From the NCBI GenBank assembly GCA_963819175.1, contig CAWFVJ010000021.1, positions 124,001 through 188,000 of the forward strand: a DNA stretch of 64,000 bases. Reading direction: 5' to 3'. Position 1 is the stretch's first letter, and every line of letters starts with the position of its first letter. Below, in pieces: positions 62,782-64,000 of the stretch. Source of the DNA: CAWBRT01 sp963819175. Its GTDB lineage: Bacteria > Acidobacteriota > Terriglobia > Terriglobales > Acidobacteriaceae. The position numbers were made by a program, and so were the translations under genes. The notes beneath the pieces are model-generated. The model was not told the DNA's origin and ran no database searches. It saw only the letters and a program-made list of their open reading frames with translations.

Positions 62782-62808
62782 CTTCTCATGAGCCGGCATT
62801 AATCGCGA

Positions 62809-62835
62809 AACCCAGCCGAACGGCTGGGTTTTCCT
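62809..62835 (+). terminator. Rho-independent terminator of cold-shock gene 2
   Basis: AACCCAGCC, loop GAAC, GGCTGGGTT, then TTCCTGTTT. A 9-bp perfect stem; a clear intrinsic terminator 28 bases after the stop codon. Confidence 0.92.
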
Positions 62836-62976
62836 GTTTGCGGCTTGATAGGATGCAACACCTCGGGCACTGCTCTAGAATTCAGAGGTGGAGGCCGTGC
62901 TACGGCGGCGCAATCGTGATATTTGTGTCGTACATCTCAGAAGAGATCACGGTTGCGCGTGTTGAGGCAGAGACGC

Positions 62977-64000
62977 GTGGATAACAAAGGCATCGCCAAT
63001 ATCCTGATCGAGACCGCCGATCTGATGGAGATCGCGGGCGACGATTCGTTTCGCATACGTTCCTACCGCAATGCCGCCGAAGCCATTGAAGCTTTGCCGC
63101 GGCAGGTCGCCGAACTGATCGACGATCCCAAGAAACTGCTGGAGGTTCCCGGCATCGGCAAAGGCATGGCCGCGAACCTGCGAGAAATCTTTCAGGAAGG
63201 CGACCTGAAGCTGCACGCACAGCTACTGGAAAAATATCGCCCGTCGATGCTGGAGCTGCTCAAGATTCAGGGACTCGGTCCAAAAACCGTCAACCTGATC
63301 TGGCTGAATTTTCAGGTTTCCGACGTTACCGGGGTGGAGCAGCTTGCGCGCGAAGGCAAGCTGCGCGGCCTTCCGCGCATGAGCGAGAAGACCGAGCAGA
63401 AAATACTGAAGGCCATTCAAACTTATCGCGGCATTTCAGGCCGCTTCCACCTCGATGAAGCCGATCGCACGGCGGCCAAATTAATGGAGCACATCGGCCG
63501 GATGCCCGGAGTGGAGACGATGACTCCGGCCGGTTCGCTGCGTCGCGGACGCGAGACGGTGGGCGATCTCGACTTGCTCATCACCGGGCCCTGCTGCGCG
63601 CAGCCGGCAGAGCGCGACGCGCTCATCGAGCGCATTTTGCAGTTCCCCGGCATTGCCGATGTGCTGGCGCGCGGCGAAAACAAGGTCAGCTTCAAACTTC
63701 GCAGTGGTTTGCAAATCGACGTGCGTATCCTTCCGCCGGAGTCCTACGGCGCCGCCTTGCAATACTTCACCGGCTCCAAGGCGCACAACGTGGCCCTGCG
63801 TCAGCGCGCGCTAAAGCAGGGATTCACGCTCAACGAGTACGGCTTGTTCCAACTGGAAGGCAACCAACTGGCGGCCAGCGCCACCGAGGAGGAAATCTAC
63901 GGCAAGCTCGGCCTCGACTGGATTCCGCCCGAGTTGCGCGAAAACTGCGGTGAGCTGGAGGCTGCCGAAAAGCACGCTTTGCCGCAGTTGGTGCGCCTGG
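62977..64000 (+). CDS. PolX-type DNA polymerase, 5' part, cut by window edge
   Basis: X-family DNA polymerase/3'-5' exonuclease. GTG at 62977 (GAGG upstream) starts DNKGIANILIETADLMEIAG. The helix-hairpin-helix 8-kDa part includes VPGIGKGMAANLREI and IQGLGPKTVNLIW. The palm begins PAGSLRRGRETVGDLDLLIT, with the catalytic Asp pair in GDLDLL and a third Asp in LQIDVRILPP. The PHP exonuclease domain of bacterial PolX would follow beyond the edge. Role: base-excision repair. Confidence 0.93.
   Translation, partial: MDNKGIANILIETADLMEIAGDDSFRIRSYRNAAEAIEALPRQVAELIDDPKKLLEVPGIGKGMAANLREIFQEGDLKLHAQLLEKYRPSMLELLKIQGLGPKTVNLIWLNFQVSDVTGVEQLAREGKLRGLPRMSEKTEQKILKAIQTYRGISGRFHLDEADRTAAKLMEHIGRMPGVETMTPAGSLRRGRETVGDLDLLITGPCCAQPAERDALIERILQFPGIADVLARGENKVSFKLRSGLQIDVRILPPESYGAALQYFTGSKAHNVALRQRALKQGFTLNEYGLFQLEGNQLAASATEEEIYGKLGLDWIPPELRENCGELEAAEKHALPQLVRL

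Overview
This looks like a chromosomal segment of a GC-rich Gram-negative bacterium, most probably an Acidobacteriota (Terriglobia-like) genome. The basis is a futalosine-type menaquinone pathway, a two-gene tat system, MlaE/MlaF, an RlpA homologue, several small proteins of acidobacterial style, and many copies of short interspersed repeats. There is no rRNA, and I saw no phage structural module or CRISPR array. The taxonomy is my inference from gene content; no search was run.

Layout. 1-11.9 kb: lon (cut by the window edge, with an HspR-type HAIR operator upstream), a TerC-family membrane protein, a hybrid histidine kinase broken by a one-base shift, a glutaminyl-cyclase-like M28 lipoprotein, tatC-tatA, a carboxy-terminal processing protease, a TPR protein and RlpA. 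12.3-18.1 kb: a 5.76-kb nested mobile element. An IS1595-type unit with near-perfect terminal inverted repeats and an exact 8-bp target duplication sits inside a host palindromic repeat. It carries a small passenger set (including DUF3800, a membrane coiled-coil peptide and zinc-ribbon peptides) and has itself been hit by an intact IS21-family element with a 7-bp duplication; its own transposase is decayed. 18.5-30.7 kb: thiD, secreted TPR and other hypothetical proteins, mlaEF, topA (frameshifted), dprA. 30.8-41.9 kb: mqnA, mqnC, a cellulose-synthase-like GT2, a SRPBCC protein, mqnD, a HAD hydrolase, an HD-GYP protein, an isolated nuoB, a receiver-like protein lacking its phospho-acceptor, and a methyltransferase.

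42.3-56.6 kb is the most interesting functional block. It holds a sugar MFS transporter, a GH3 beta-glucosidase, two Tat-exported glycoamylase/GH144-like proteins, a protein resembling cyclic beta-1,2-glucan synthase (GT84-like and glycoamylase-like domains, but no C-terminal GH94 phosphorylase part), and directly upstream of it an ABC exporter of the NdvA/ChvA architecture. Together they read as a make, export, trim, hydrolyse and re-import module for beta-1,2-glucan. 57-62.8 kb holds RNA-handling and cold-response genes (an RRM protein, two cold-shock proteins, a DEAD-box helicase), a tRNA-Ala, GTP cyclohydrolase II and a NUDIX hydrolase. The window ends inside a PolX-type DNA polymerase.

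Two window-wide themes matter. First, at least four families of interspersed repeats fill most intergenic gaps, and one supplies a gene's stop codon. Second, eight single-base frameshifts occur across six otherwise well-conserved genes, including essential topA; most are one-base insertions. This points to residual sequencing error, or much less likely to real decay, and should be settled before calling any of these genes dead.
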